This document shows positions 12,081 through 25,734 of a stretch of DNA of 64,000 nt, in pieces (position 1 is the stretch's first letter; every line of letters begins with the position of its first letter). The notes under the pieces were generated by a model. That model had not been told where the DNA came from. It searched no databases and saw nothing but the letters and a program-made list of their open reading frames with translations. The position numbers and the translations under genes were made by a program. Source of the DNA: Phorcus lineatus (taxonomy: Eukaryota > Mollusca > Gastropoda > Trochida > Trochidae); contig OV121087.1 in the NCBI GenBank assembly GCA_921293015.1, positions 8,258,501-8,322,500 of the forward strand, written 5' to 3'.

Positions 12081-15000
12081 TAAAACCTTCTACTTAAGAT
12101 TGTTGTCCCTCAAATGTTATCAGAGTCTAGTCATTAGTACGTCTTGATGGATGTTTTCAAGATAGTTTTGATAGTACTCCGTTAATTAAAAGAAAACAGA
12201 ATGCTTAACAATACAATTGGCTTCATTGGGAAGTCAGAAGACATGAAAACATTCACTGACATATTACTAAGTATGATTACCAAAACTATACTGATATTTA
12301 CCTTATGAAGAAACATTTAGTAATGATAATATACTAATTACGTTATCAAAGGCCTAGCAGTTCGCCATAGGAAGGTTTTGAAGATGAATTCCGAAGAATG
12401 TCTTCATTTCTGAATATTCATGTTTGTGAGTTTATTGAAAACTGTTGACAATCAAAATGTTACACTCATCAACATACTTGAAATTCATGTTGAACTAATC
12501 ACGTATCGATGTCACCTCATATTTCGTTTCCAAAAAAACTACTGTTCCTTTAAGATAAACTTCCCTCTAATTCCTAGTTACTAAAGTTAAGTTAAGCAAG
12601 ATTAGTCTGGAAGGGAAGCAACGTGCTTCGTCAAGAAGATCAATACCGTTAGAAAACAACTTAATTTTTATCTCATCGTTTATCAAGATGTCTAGGGCAA
12701 CAAAGAAGCGATCTCCGCTTTGACAACATAAAACTGAGAACATTTGCTTCACTCATAAAGAATACATGTTAGCAGTTACTGTACAGCTATTGATCAAAAG
12801 TTTGTTGCATTACTTGCAAACTAAGTGCAAATATCATGCAAATAGGTGTTTACTTTTTTCGACTCATTCAGTCAACTTTCTTCGAAAACTTTTTTTATGA
12901 GATGAAACCATATCATGTCGCTAGCGCAAACTTAAAAATCATATTGTATACCCGGTCGTACCTTTGGCGTGGATTTTTGAAAAAATTGGTTCCAAAATGC
13001 CAAAACATACTTTATAAAATTTCTCATAAAATTTTCTTTTCAAAATATGTTTGGTATATAACATTATATATAACGTTAGTAATTATAGACTTTTGTCGAA
13101 ATTGTGTTTGAAATTTGTTTACTTTCTATCTTATTGTAAGAATAAGTAAATCTGATTTTTTTATTTTAACCCCATGCCTCTTTAGAGTACTGTCAGAATT
13201 GTCTCCGACATACCAAATATATGTACCTTATATATAGGCTGTAGATATGAACCCTCTACAATTCGTCCAAAAGTATGGTCTGTAAAGACGTTGTGAAGAT
13301 TTAAAAATTTCCCTAAATGATGATTTTACATAGAAAGCAGCTGCAGCTTACCTCAGCGTTAGCTACGGTGATTTCCAAGGTTCTAAGGAAACATAGTTAC
13401 ATCATGGAAACATCATCCTTCTTGACAGCACAGTTCTGAGAGAATTTGCTTTATGCATGAATACACACTGTAGTATGGCTGAGCTTAGATTCAGCGAGCA
13501 CCTAAAAGATACGTGAGTTACTGGAGTTACATATGACAAACTTTACAAAATATTTTTTCCAAAGCTTATCGGTGTAGTACATTCGCGAAATTAAGGCTTA
13601 AAGTCACGATTTTGACGAAAGCAAGAACATGGCGTGAGTTAAACGTACCTTAAGGCAGAAGGCCAGTTAGAAGTTGAAAGTGTTTGAAATATTACAGAAC
13701 AGTTGGTTTTGTCCTAATTTTAGGTTAAACACGGCCTTGGCTTACATATGTAGAATGTTGTTCGATTTTCAAGGAAAACTGGTTGATAAAATATGTCATT
13801 TGGAATGAATGTTAGAAAAATTATATCTATATACTATATCAGGTATTATGTTTTGTATAAAAGCCAAACAATATGTAATCGAAATCAACCAGTCTCTCTT
13901 TAAGGACTAGGAAAACATTTAAAGAAACTCTTCATTTACAAGACCTTATGGTTCAGTAACGAGTAACATATATGGAACTGTATAGCAAAGCTGTCTCAGC
14001 ACTCAACTTCAGGTCTAAGAAAACATGAGGAGAAGTTCCTGATTAGCAGCACCATCGGTTGAGCTTATGCTTCAGTAAGCAGTGATATATATATATAGGC
14101 ACTGTGTCTTCGGGCACCTGCTGGATCAAAGCAGTCGGTAGGAGGAATTACCTCCACTGATAACGAGAGGGAAGTGTGAGGGATATTGAAAGAGGAAAGC
14201 GCGAGAAGGGAACCGGAAATGAACTTGGGGAACCTGGGAAGGGAAAATAGCCCCAAGACATCACTGCTTGGTTACTTCCGGTAGGTATCATTATCATCAG
14301 TTTTAATCACAGAACACTACTTTCAGATTTGATATGGAAACATGGTGCAATGCATCCGACAATCAATGTCATGACAAATTCTTGGTGTGAGTGTAGACAT
14401 ATTGGGGTTATTCAAATATATTCCTTACCATAGATGTCATGCATTTGGGGCAAATTGTTTTTCACACTAGGTATATAATTGAATATCATAAATCATTCTG
14501 AACATATGTTTTATGAAAAAAATAATCTGATTATGTGAAAGGTAACGATGCTGCGAGATTTCGAAGATTTGAAAGGACACTGTTCGGTTTATTGTCTGAC
14601 AGTACAAAAAGGTGAAGGTCAATATGGCGGCTATAAAAGGTTGTGAACTGCCTGGGAATAGTCCTATATAATCTATAATAATCGAAAATCTGCATATTTA
14701 TAAGATTTGGATAGCACGTTCATCTGAATGATTTATTGCACCGATTACATCCTCAATTATGTTATTAGCCTATCGCATGCCTTCTTCGATACTCTCAATC
14801 AAACTGTGTTGTAAGGTGATTGTAAGTGATACATTTTTTAAATCGTCCATGCTACCGCTGCACTTCTGCCCTATCATTAGTTCAAAAGGATAATTTATTA
14901 TTTATGAAAATCTTCATTTACTTCTTTTTTTCCAGTTTTCTATAGAGTTGGCTGAGATGTAGTCTTAACAATAAATTGTATACTTATTGAGATATGAAAC

Positions 15001-15470
15001 TAGATATACGAACCCACTTGAGGCCGATGCCAAACACATGAGGATTTAATAGATGCAATGAATGCCAATGTCATATGATATATAGTGTTGTTTGTTTGAT
15101 TCATCATTTCTGAAACATTAACTCGATACAGGTAACATAACATGTATTACGGCAAGATCAAAATAATATCATCGTTATCAAGACGACAAGTTTTTGTTTA
15201 AAAATAGAATTTGAATGACAGAAAGAGAATAAGAATTATATAAATATCTAAGACTGAAAACAAAATCCGAAGTTATCAAATAGTGGTTACAGTTACAAGT
15301 ATTTTTCGAGTGAACCCTGGCTTCATTGAACAGTTCTGGATCTAACTTCAGTCTAGTGTACATAAATGCTCCACCGAGGACACTGACTAAACATTATTAA
15401 TAACGTGATCACACAGAAAGAAATTGGAAAAATCGTTTATCTGAAAAAGTATTTCTCTATCGAAAAAAGT
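12081..15470. other. Non-coding AT-rich sequence
   Basis: No supported gene. The ORF at 12836-13111 is AT-rich and chance-like. A balanced patch at 14100-14290 has no clear structure. Confidence 0.45.
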
Positions 15471-15479
15471 GCATTTTGA

Positions 15480-15770
15480 ATCTGCTGAGAACCTCTGTGT
15501 TAGGTCTATGACGTCTCTCATATTGATTTTCCGATGACTCGTATCATAGGAGGAACTTTGGTCCGATCCATTTCAATTTACGACTATTGCAGAAGACCTA
15601 AATCCCTTTTCGCTTTTATTCAATTTCGGCCTCGCCAACCGGAAACTGCGTAAAGGAAGCAATTTGACATTGGAGATGTCAGCCTGAGAATGCGTGCTCC
15701 GCCGTAAAAACTCCTTAAATTACTTGCTATCGCTTCTCGGCCTCAGATCTGCGTAATATTTCTTACAAAT
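15480..15770. other. Balanced-composition island, candidate conserved non-coding element
   Basis: Local GC enrichment with CpG-containing words and no open frame, between very AT-rich flanks. Function not shown. Confidence 0.22.
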
Positions 15771-16899
15771 GCTGAAGAACCGACTCTAGAGATATCTGAT
15801 ATATTTATTTTGGATCGGAAATCGAAATCAGTGCTTAAAAGCGGCTACTCAAATGTAACTTATTAACCGACAATAAAATCACTGTAAGATATAACGAATA
15901 CTTATATTGTTATCACAAGTTTGATTCTCTCGAAAATTAAAAATGAATTTTTTTTAAATTGTGTCAAAACATAGAATTAATTGTTATCTGTTAGATTCCA
16001 AAACGTGACCCGATGCGAAAAACGTGATGTTGATATATGATCATTATCCAATACATGGTCGTTCAAAAATTAATTGTTGTTTTCTTCGATATATAGTACA
16101 CATAAAGAACGTCTTTTTCCATTTATTGAGATACTAATGACTCATGTATTTGTAATCAGAATACTAATTAATGATATTTCCTGTTTGCAAGTCTGCTTTC
16201 CTCTGTCATGTTGGAAATCTTGCTTCTTTGACGCATTTGAAACTAAGAGCTAAAAGTAAAATGAACCGTAAAGTAAAATGTATTTACTCCCACTGTGTAA
16301 TTGTTGTTTAGGCATCAGAAGACAGTTTATTGTACATTTAGACTTAGAGCAAATTATAAAACCACGGGAGAAAACTCATTTCGTTTTTTCACTCAGAAAA
16401 TTTTCCTATAGATTGATTATCAAGTCTTTCAATAAGACATAAAACATTTTCATTGCATTATTAATCACAGCTTGAAGGTGGTCGTCTAAATTGGGTTGTC
16501 TGCACTGCACGTCATGTGGTCTAGAAAAAGAAAATGTCTGAAAGCAAGTGAAGTTTGTGCTTCTCAACGTTAAAACAGGCTGAACGTAGGAAACATTGCA
16601 GTGACATTTTTTAGATGTTGGACAAATATATTATTAAATTGAAAGATATGAAATAAATGAGTACCTTAATGAAGAAGAATTAGGCAAATTGATAACAGAA
16701 TGAAAAGAAATGAAATTAATGAAATAATGATTGAAGAATTCTTCGGTTAATATATTTTTGGTTAGTGTCCAATGACTTTACAAATAGATGCAAAGCAAAT
16801 TCAGGAAACCCTGCAATTCTGTCAATTTTACAAATGAAAGAGCTAGGTGGAATGGCTGTAGAAAGCTTGTAGAAAGAAATAAGCCAGACAAAATGGTTT

Positions 16900-17640
16900 C
16901 AGGAAGTATATGATGACGTCATCGCAGAACTGAGTTTACTAGCATCAATCTCTCCCGCTCTACTTTGTCATGTCTCACGAACCCATGTCCTCGAGCCCTT
17001 CTCAACCTAACCAATTGGGTCAATTAAGAAAATGATGAATACGGCAGGTCAACATGTCTCTGGAGACAGATTATTGCAGTTCTTCTGAATACACTCCGTG
17101 GCTCGACCTTGAACAACCCCTGCCTCCATGGTGGGTCTAGATTAGACCATTAGAACGGAACGGGCACCTTGCAATTACACGTGACTATTAGCAGAGCAAG
17201 TGCCAGTTTACAAGTCAGTTGAAATGCCCATCAATTGACAAGGGGAAGCCGGTCGTAAATTTCCGCCTATGAGAAAAGTAGTTATATTAATTTGGCTTTG
17301 AAGTTCTTCTTTATGAACCCACAATAATGGCTGATATTTGAAAGACGACCGACCGTGCATGAAGGGAAATTTCTATGACGGAAAGATTTCTATTTAATGA
17401 TGGTTAATATCGTGTTTAAATTAAATCTGGAGAGAACTCCCTTCCCTTGGAATAATCGATTCAGGGATAGCTGCAGAAGCCCACGGCAAAGGGCGACCCG
17501 TAAATTTATCTTTTTGAAGGGAGAGCGGTCGTGTGAACATCAAGAACCTTTACAGAGGCTTTGTTTTAATAGGATCGCAGCAAGAAGGATGGGAATAACT
17601 CCAATTAACTGTTTAAAGAACTTGTAGATGAATCAAGCTG
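16900..17640. other. Largest balanced-composition island, candidate cis-regulatory region
   Basis: About 740 bp of balanced composition in an AT-rich desert. It carries homeodomain-type cores (TCAATTAAG, CAATTACAC), a CCAATTGGG palindrome and CAATTGACA. The 76-codon frame at 17397-17627 lacks homology. Consistent with an enhancer-type element, but unproven. Confidence 0.28.
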
Positions 17641-18391
17641 GCAATCAGCCAGAAGGGTTCAACTAGTGGGCAACTTTACTCATCTATCAGTTCTAGTTGT
17701 CAACAGTATCCGTTTTTCAAGCCTAATTCTCCGATATAAAAACCTTGTAACTGTTGTGTTTATGGGCTCAATGGAGTTGCATTAAGTATAGGATTACAGA
17801 CGTTGTTCGTATTTTATAAGGTTGTTCATACTTAAAATACCTTTTTCTGTGGTTTTAAAAAAAAAAATATTTCGATGTTCTTGCAAGAGTTTTCTTCTCA
17901 TGTGCATTCGGTGACATCGAACAGTTGGATAGTCTGTTATTTCTCTTTCAATTTAATTTGTAATATTTTCTTGGGTGTTTATTTGCTGAAGGTTTTGTCT
18001 CCATAAAATAAATCGATTTTTAGAAGCTTACAAGTTGAAATTCTGAGTAAATCTCTTCACAACTCGACGTTGCCTCTTCATTGAATATTGGAAAACGTTG
18101 AAGACAAATGATCAATCATGATTTTCAGTTTCAGACAATCTGAGAATCCATCGTTTTTATGAAATTACGGAACATAAGTTTTGAATCATTGACATTAGAT
18201 TTTGCATGAAAATGTAAATCACGAGTGACTCATCTAACACTTCCTTAAAACCTCAGCGATAGTCAGTCGCATAAACCCAACAATACTTTGTAACTGAAAA
18301 ATATATTTCAAAATCTTGTGACATTGTATAACTTCTTTATTCTAAAGCTTAAATTTTAATACCAAACTACTGGATTTATATAAAGTTTTAA

Positions 18392-18447
18392 AATCGAGGT
18401 CGTTTATTGCAACGCGATAAATCAAGGTCGCTGATTGCAAAGCAATA
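18392..18447 (+). repeat. 28-bp tandem duplication
   Basis: AATCGAGGTCG...TTGCAACGCGAT and AATCAAGGTCG...TTGCAAAGCAAT lie in tandem with a step of 28 (18392 and 18420) and a few mismatches. Followed at about 18500-18600 by irregular CAGACTG words. Confidence 0.7.
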
Positions 18448-19299
18448 CATAGAGAACAAAGCATTGTGATGCCTTTAAAGGGAGGGGGGCAGCCTCGGAA
18501 ATGGATGCAGACTCGTTACAGACTGCCGAATGACTGGCAAAAGACTGGATACAGTTTAGCAGACTGGCAATGGTCTACATACAGACTTGACACTGCAGAA
18601 TCATACTCGCCGTAGCCAAGACATTATGTAGCTATTCAGTGTATTGTACCAGACCGAACACAGCGTAGAGTAACCAGTCTGCATGATCTCTAAGTTGTGG
18701 CTATGACCAGGATCTGGGATCTGCTACTCTACTTTGGAACATCTATATTCGTCCCTGAGTTTTCCACGACTTCATGTCGTAACTTGATGATGTGAAACAG
18801 TATGGTGTCATCATGTACTTGACGATGGCAAGGCGTGGTTCTCCTATGAAAAAGATATACTTTTGGATCATCCATATATATGCACATAAGATGAAGGTTT
18901 CAAACTCCTATACTGTTATACTGTGATAGTTTAAGAATGAATCATCAAGTTATGTATACTTTATATTGGTATGTGCGTGGATCAAATTCCGTGAATGATT
19001 ATCAGGCAGACAAGATACAGAACTCGAGACAGTTGCAATCAATCTATGAAACATAATATTGTGAATATAAGATATAACACTGTCATAATGCCATGTTTGG
19101 AACACTGATTCTTTACGAACACATCAGCTGTGTACTTCAGCTATCAATACGACTGTCATACGATTCAGTATACAGAACATGACTTCTTCAAAACAAGTCC
19201 GTTTTGGTCAACCATTCTTAAGTTCTTAAGAAGGGACTTTGTTTTTCAATGTTATAAGTGGGCTCACACTTTATGCAATGGTACACATATATGTACTTT

Positions 19300-19375
19300 T
19301 CGGGCCAGCTCCCTTGCGAGATTCGAACGCTCACCCCACAGTCAAGCGAGAACCGCAAGAACTGTTAACTAATAT
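19300..19375 (-). mobile_element. tRNA-derived SINE fragment, minus orientation
   Basis: On the minus strand an A-box-like TAGTTAACAG is followed, at tRNA spacing, by a B-box-like GCGTTCGAATCTCGC, then GTACATATATGTGTACC. It does not fold as a clean functional tRNA to my reading, which favours a SINE head. Confidence 0.45.
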
Positions 19376-19754
19376 ACTTGACATCCAAACATTGATACAA
19401 ATCTTGATCTAAAACCTGTAGTTTCGCCATTTTACTTTCAGTATTCCTTGTTTTATATTTATGGATATGATCTTGACGTTTGGAGGTTGTATATAGGGAG
19501 CATGATTTTCTTTTGTATTGGTAAATTTCCAAAACATTCAGTTTCATCCGTTTATGATATCATAACAGACTACACAATATTCAATGTTACAAATATACAT
19601 GAACCATTTTTCCGAAAGAGTCCTTTTGGGAAGTACCACAATATGCAGGGCTCGATGCATAACATGTAGTTCCCGTAAAGAAAGAAAACACGTTACTTTA
19701 CTATATTTGAGAACACACTATCTGCAATTTTACAGATTAATGTACATATTTCAG

Positions 19755-19830
19755 TACTAATTCTGGCGGGATTCAAACCCTTTCTTTCATGCACTAATCG
19801 CCCTGTTTAATCCGAATTACTTATCGACTA
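19755..19830 (-). mobile_element. tRNA-derived SINE fragment, minus orientation, second copy
   Basis: The minus strand carries GGGTTTGAATCCCGCC, a good pol III B box, followed by AGTAC and ATATGTACAT resembling the tail of the copy at 19300-19375. The two are 0.45 kb apart in the same orientation. Confidence 0.45.
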
Positions 19831-21640
19831 TGAGATAATATCTTTTAAACAACGAGTTTAGTTAATATTTAATGGAAGTTTACTAAGTTTATTTGTTGTA
19901 TATAGGCTGGTTTATTATTATTATTATTATTTCAACCAGAAATACGACCCTTATAAAAGCGTGTTTTCAATGTTGAACGCCCATTTACTATTTACCATTT
20001 ACCCAGCACACAAAAATCATTTTCATGTGCATTCATAATTTACGGCTCTGCTATTATGTAGATCTGATATGCAAACAGCACTATAAAGCTATAGTGTCAA
20101 TATTTTAGCGAGTATGGTTTTTTTGCATTAATTACATTAAAATGCGTATTTCCCATAAACAATTATCAATCACTCGTGACATATATGCCGTGCAGATGGG
20201 TTATTTTACTACCATTGGATCTGATAAATATTCATTTACATAGTAAGCAAATTCATACATCTAGATGCTTATGAATAAAGATGAACTATCGATTATCAAT
20301 TTTTCTTCACTTCCACAGAACGGTCGTCACTTGATTGACCTCCTATATAGGTTTAGTGGAATCTGTGCTTAATATAAATACAGTAAGAATATGAATATTT
20401 TATTTTGCGATGTTTTTCAAAATTGAAAATTTGTTTTTTAACAGTAGGATACGATTATCCTTTTAAAACAGTTTATAATAATGCATTTTATTGCATTGAA
20501 TGTCACTCGTTCGCATTATTTATTACATTTTGTAATATTCAGGTTTATTCAAAACTGTTTCCTAAATTACACGCGGGATAAACTGGGTTGTTGACACGAA
20601 ATGCATTATATGTCCACCACGTAGAGTTCTCACTGAAGTTCTGTTCTGTAATACACGCCCTTAAAGACAAGTGTTCTATATTACATATCATTTGGTTTTG
20701 ATACGTCGCTTAACGGCATAAATGCGAATTATGAAGTCATAACATCCTACACATTCTTTCCCAGATGCTACATGAATGACAATAAAGGTTATTAATGAAA
20801 ATCGAATAACAATTTCATAGAAATACATTTAATTAAGATAGTGATCATATGTTGAAAATTGTGTTATATTTATGATCACATCTGCAATAGGACAATGCCA
20901 TGATGACCGTGTGCTAACCTATTACGGCCAGTGCAGGCAGCGTAGCCTGACCCGGAGGGTACGGTTTGAATGCTGAAAGGGACTGATTCAGAAAAAGAAC
21001 AAGAATACATACTTTTGTAACAGTGTGTTCCCAAATATAACATTGCTTTTAAAAATCATATTTTATTTATGCGCAGCAGCTGAAGTCAAGCATCACATTA
21101 TCACAAATACTGGTTATACAACCTTTAAATTCAGATAGCACTTTCTACTGTCATTTTTGTAGTTGAGTCCTTCAGATAAGTCTTCAAAAATAGATTAAGA
21201 AATTCCGTGCAAAAGCCATGGTATATTCGTTGTGTTCTCAAAATTTGATGAATAACTTGATGTCATCATATTGAATCTATATGTTAAAACTGATACAATC
21301 AGATCTGGATAAAATGACACCACTCATGGCGTGTCACTGAAAGGTAACCTTATGTAGTGTTACGGAATGGGAGTTCACTTACAGTTCAGCAAATGATAAC
21401 CTTGTTTGTGTTTGTGCTGCCTAACTCTTCAAACCTCACCTCACATATCAAATATTGAAATAATTTTATATCATATTTAAACGTAAGCGTTATGATATTC
21501 AATATATGAAAGTGATTCTGATAAATATTCAAATAAGAAATACTGCATTGCTCACTTGAAAATAGGCAGTAAGAAGTTGCTACGGTTTCTCCTTGCTTGA
21601 GAATCTTAAGTAAACTGTTGTAGCCGTACATGTAACTACG
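19831..21640. other. Non-coding AT-rich sequence with a short TTA microsatellite
   Basis: A TTA repeat sits near 19914-19932. Otherwise no supported features; a short GC patch at 20900-20990 is unexplained. Confidence 0.45.
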
Positions 21641-21970
21641 GGAAATCTACACGAATCCACTTTGCAGTGATTCTAATCACAGTTAAGAAACACAGGCGCC
21701 GTGATCGATGGAGATGGCAGATATGTTGAGAGGGATCCGACATGATGACAGCGTTAGATCCCATCCACGGGGATCCATAAAACTGATCGCTCGCCGCTCA
21801 GGGGGTCGTAATCTCTGAACTAACAAAACTCAAGTATCGAACACTTAAAATGTCCGAGTTATCGCCACAATCGCCTTGGCCTGTCTTAAAGGGGGACTAC
21901 GCTAAGCTGGAAATGCTCTTAGGACATCCGGGACCCGCCAGGGATTAACTTCTATATCAACACGGCCTTT
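21640..21970. other. Balanced-composition island, candidate conserved non-coding element
   Basis: About 330 bp of balanced composition, with GGGATCC and GGGATTAA words and no open frame, flanked by AT-rich DNA. Possible regulatory element; not demonstrated. Confidence 0.25.
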
Positions 21971-23640
21971 CATACATACATGTAAGCTATATATGACATC
22001 AGACAAGGAGAACACTAATATATACCTAATGCCATATAATATATTGAATATCTTTCTGGCAATTTCTGTATTGAAATGAAACGAACTCTTACTTATGAAA
22101 CCATTTATAAGATGCCATTTGTTTTTTGGAAAACATTTCGTTTACGACATTCTGAATATGACAAATATATAAGTATATTGGCATGTTTCTCTAAAAACAA
22201 AGTTCATACAGATTTACTCTCATGAGGGGAAAATCAATGTATATAACAACGCTAAATGGTAGTGTGTTTTAGTTGATCCTTATACATAATAAAACTGAAA
22301 ATGCTTATGATATTGATTAGTGGCATGTTAGTTTGAAAGGTTATCGCAATGTCCGTAAACAAATACAGAAACTACAGAAGTAACATGTATTACGTCTTCG
22401 TGATCATACATTTTTTAACGTTTTCTTCATGCTCTTTTGGTCGAAGTGAAAGGATAAAAATCAAATTTATTTGACAAGTCGTGACTTCTGTAAATTGTAT
22501 TAGATCATGCAGTGGCTGTCTTATAATTACATATTCATGTCCACTAACAACCGTTTCTTGGACTGGAATGAATCTTCAAACATGCTGTACATTTACTTTC
22601 CCTGATATAATTATATCATAATTAGTAATGACATCCTTTAGCTAACAACTTTTCTGCCTTATATTATTGAAATCTCAGACTCGTTCATATGGATATTTTA
22701 CGGGCGCTTTGATTGTGTTTCGTTTCGATTTCAACCAGAAACGAGTTTTCGAATATGCCCATTTGTCCAAATGTATATTTTTATCATCTAGCAATATTCA
22801 GTCGTGTCTAATGTATTGTTTGATGTTTTAACAATAAAGCTGCTGTCGGGGCCATCTGTCACGTTATACGAGCATTCACCTACTATATCTGTGTGGGATA
22901 GAGACCATTAAGAACTGTTGTACATGCTATCATATTGTACTGCATCGACAATACAACTGTCATTCAAGCAGGTTGATTTATCTTTGGTCTCATTCATTAT
23001 GCAAAGATTTTTTATATTCGAAGATATTAAGTTGTGTTCATAATTGAATTGTCTACCATATGCCTTCAGATCGGAATATTACCCTTCACAACGTGTATGT
23101 TTAATTTTAGCTCACTAAGTTTATGATTTTGAGAAAAAAGTCCTTGAATAAATGAATATATTTCTAAATGGCATGTCAAGATTGTTCAATGCTTACTTGT
23201 CAAGTTATGAGGGATATCTACTGCGTTTTTGTTATTGCAAGGTAAATGTTACACGTGTAATGCCACGCCCACTTGACCTCATTCTCTCTCCAAATACCAG
23301 CCTGTGCTTCGTTGTTCGTTTATTAAACCTCTGAAAGCTTACCTATATAAACAAACTGTCACGTTGATATAGCTGATCGATATTGCCTGATATCACATTT
23401 CCCTATCTATATCCAACATTCATTTATGTACCAGTGTTTGATTTGTTTTATTTGCATTACAATGGCTGAAGAGACCACGGGCAAAATTGTCGTCCATTCC
23501 GTATACCAGTGAAACAATCGTAGCAGTATAACCCAATTTTTCAAAATAATCAATGAAATATCAGCTCATCATACCAAACTTATCCATACAATGCAATATC
23601 TACTATGCTAGACCATGCTTTTTATGATGTTTACTTGTAC
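21971..23640. other. Non-coding AT-rich sequence
   Basis: I see no gene or repeat structure in this stretch. Confidence 0.45.
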
Positions 23641-23647
23641 AATGACA

Positions 23648-23960
23648 TACATGTTGTGCTATGAGATGCTGTGCAATGCTATGTTATGCTATGCTATGCA
23701 GCGCAATGCTTTGTTTTGCTATATGATATGCTATGCTATGCTATGCTATGCTGACTATTCTAAGCTATACTTCCTGTACAACGCTCCGTTATGAGATGCT
23801 ATGCTATAATTACTAAGCTGTGTCTTAAGCTATACTATAGTTTCTATTATTGCTAAGCTATGATATACTAACTGTGCAATGTTTTGCAATGATATACTAT
23901 GCTAAGTTGCTATGCTAAGATATACTTAGTTCGATCAGCTATGATATACTAACTCTGCTA
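23648..23960 (+). repeat. ATGCT-type low-complexity block 1
   Basis: Dense imperfect repeats of CTATG/ATGCT pentamers with drifting phase. Same family as the larger block at 25735-26890. Confidence 0.9.
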
Positions 23961-25590
23961 TGAAAACCAGAAGTTAAGTACAGAAGCTTTGCTGTTGGAA
24001 GGACAACTGTCCTGAAAAGTTTTAATTTACAAAAGTTTTTAATATATCTAATGTAATGCCTAACCCAAACTAAAATACAATTAAGGTAATCGAAAAACTT
24101 TGCTATAAATGTCTTTAGGATGGAAAGCAAGATAAAATAAAACGTAAAATAATAACGAAAACCGGATATACGAAATACATTGCTTTCACAAAAGTAAGCT
24201 AGGTACAAAGACTTTTTAATTCCGAAGATAGATAAAAAAAATCTACTTTGAACATATCTCCTGTACATAATAATTGCTTACACTACAACGAAGAATTAAT
24301 TATCAATAATGTGTAAACAAAAGAACTCTATGAATTTTGGAAAGATTTCCAACATGCATGGGAACACTTTAAAAAGAGAAACAAAAAGGAAATTGTGTTT
24401 AAACCCAAGCTGCTCTCTTATCTTTTATTTTTACATTAGAATTAAAAACAAGACATTAAGCAACAAGAATATGTCAACGCGGGTGATCTTTTTTTAAAAT
24501 TATCTTTTAAAGATTTAAAGTACATTACTCTATGAAACTGTGAAAGATTATTCAAATGTACCAACTTTCTCGATTATCCGGGTATTTTTCATTCAATAAG
24601 GGATATTGTAAAAACCCCAGGTGTCTCTATGAATAAAAAACTTAACACATTTTATAGAAGACATTGTTACTTTGAGAACAGGATGCAGAACCTTTTACAA
24701 TGTATTGCAAGAAAAACCAAGTCATGCTAATGGATGTAAATACAAACGAAAATGCTTTCCAAAGCTTGGTCAATAAAGATGAATTGAAAAATATACATAA
24801 AGTACCTTAACCATCCAACCTAAGCTTAAAATTTACATGGTTTCAATATTCCATACATACATACAATTTTACCTACAAATGATCTCTTACATGAGATGAA
24901 AATCAAAGATAAAAATATACAAAATGTCTATTAAAAAAGGAGCCAAACTGTACCCCATCTGTTTTTTTATCGTCATTATGTTACTGATATTTGGAATGAC
25001 GTCAAAGAGAGGTTAGATGTTAAAAGTGCAAAGATAGAATTATTAAAAAGACCAAGATTGTCTCGGATATCCGGAAAATAGAATTAGAATAATGAATATG
25101 ATTATAACTTTCGTGAAATACATCATCATTAAAAACAAAACAAAAATCGAGATGAAACCAACTTTTAGAGGCATTAAACCAGACGCATCAACAAGGCATT
25201 AAACATCGATATATATAACACATTCTAAACTTGTAATTATTCAAAATATATAAAGTTCTAGTCGACTTGTCTTCTGCTTTTCCAAACTGATTGAATATTT
25301 GGTTGTTATATGCTGCATTAACATCCTTATTCCACTGTAACTGAAGACTCATTATTATTGGTTTCATTCGTAACCAAAGACAGTTCTGATAACTCCTTTA
25401 TACTTAGATGCATCGATTTCTGTCAAATGTATGTCCTAGAACCATGTATCTCTTTCAACGATTGTGTAAGGATTGATGTATGATTAAGTATACATGTACC
25501 ACAAAAATAAATGATTCAGTAGATAAATGAAAAAATGAATAAATATATTAATATAAAGATAAAAAATTAAATAAAAACAAATTTAAATTT
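23961..25590. other. AT-rich interval between the two ATGCT blocks
   Basis: Very AT-rich, with A-rich coding-like words but no frame longer than about 109 codons and none recognised. May contain a decayed retroelement, which I cannot support. Confidence 0.35.
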
Positions 25591-25599
25591 TAAAAAAAT

Positions 25600-25716
25600 A
25601 AATAAATGAGTGAGTGAGTGAGTGAATGAATGAATGAATGGAGGATTGGTAGAGTGATGAATCAATCGATCAATCGATCAATCGATCAATCGATCAATCG
25701 ATCAATCGATCAATTG
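25600..25716 (+). repeat. GAGT/GAAT and ATCG tetranucleotide microsatellites
   Basis: GAGT then GAAT repeats at about 25606-25640, followed by an ATCA/ATCG run at about 25662-25716. Confidence 0.95.
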
Positions 25717-25734
25717 CTGAATCAACGTTGCTAT

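Noticed and set aside
23939-24268. 109-codon minus-strand ORF
   Set aside because: Phe/Tyr/Leu-rich translation of AT-rich DNA, without motif, homology or splice support.
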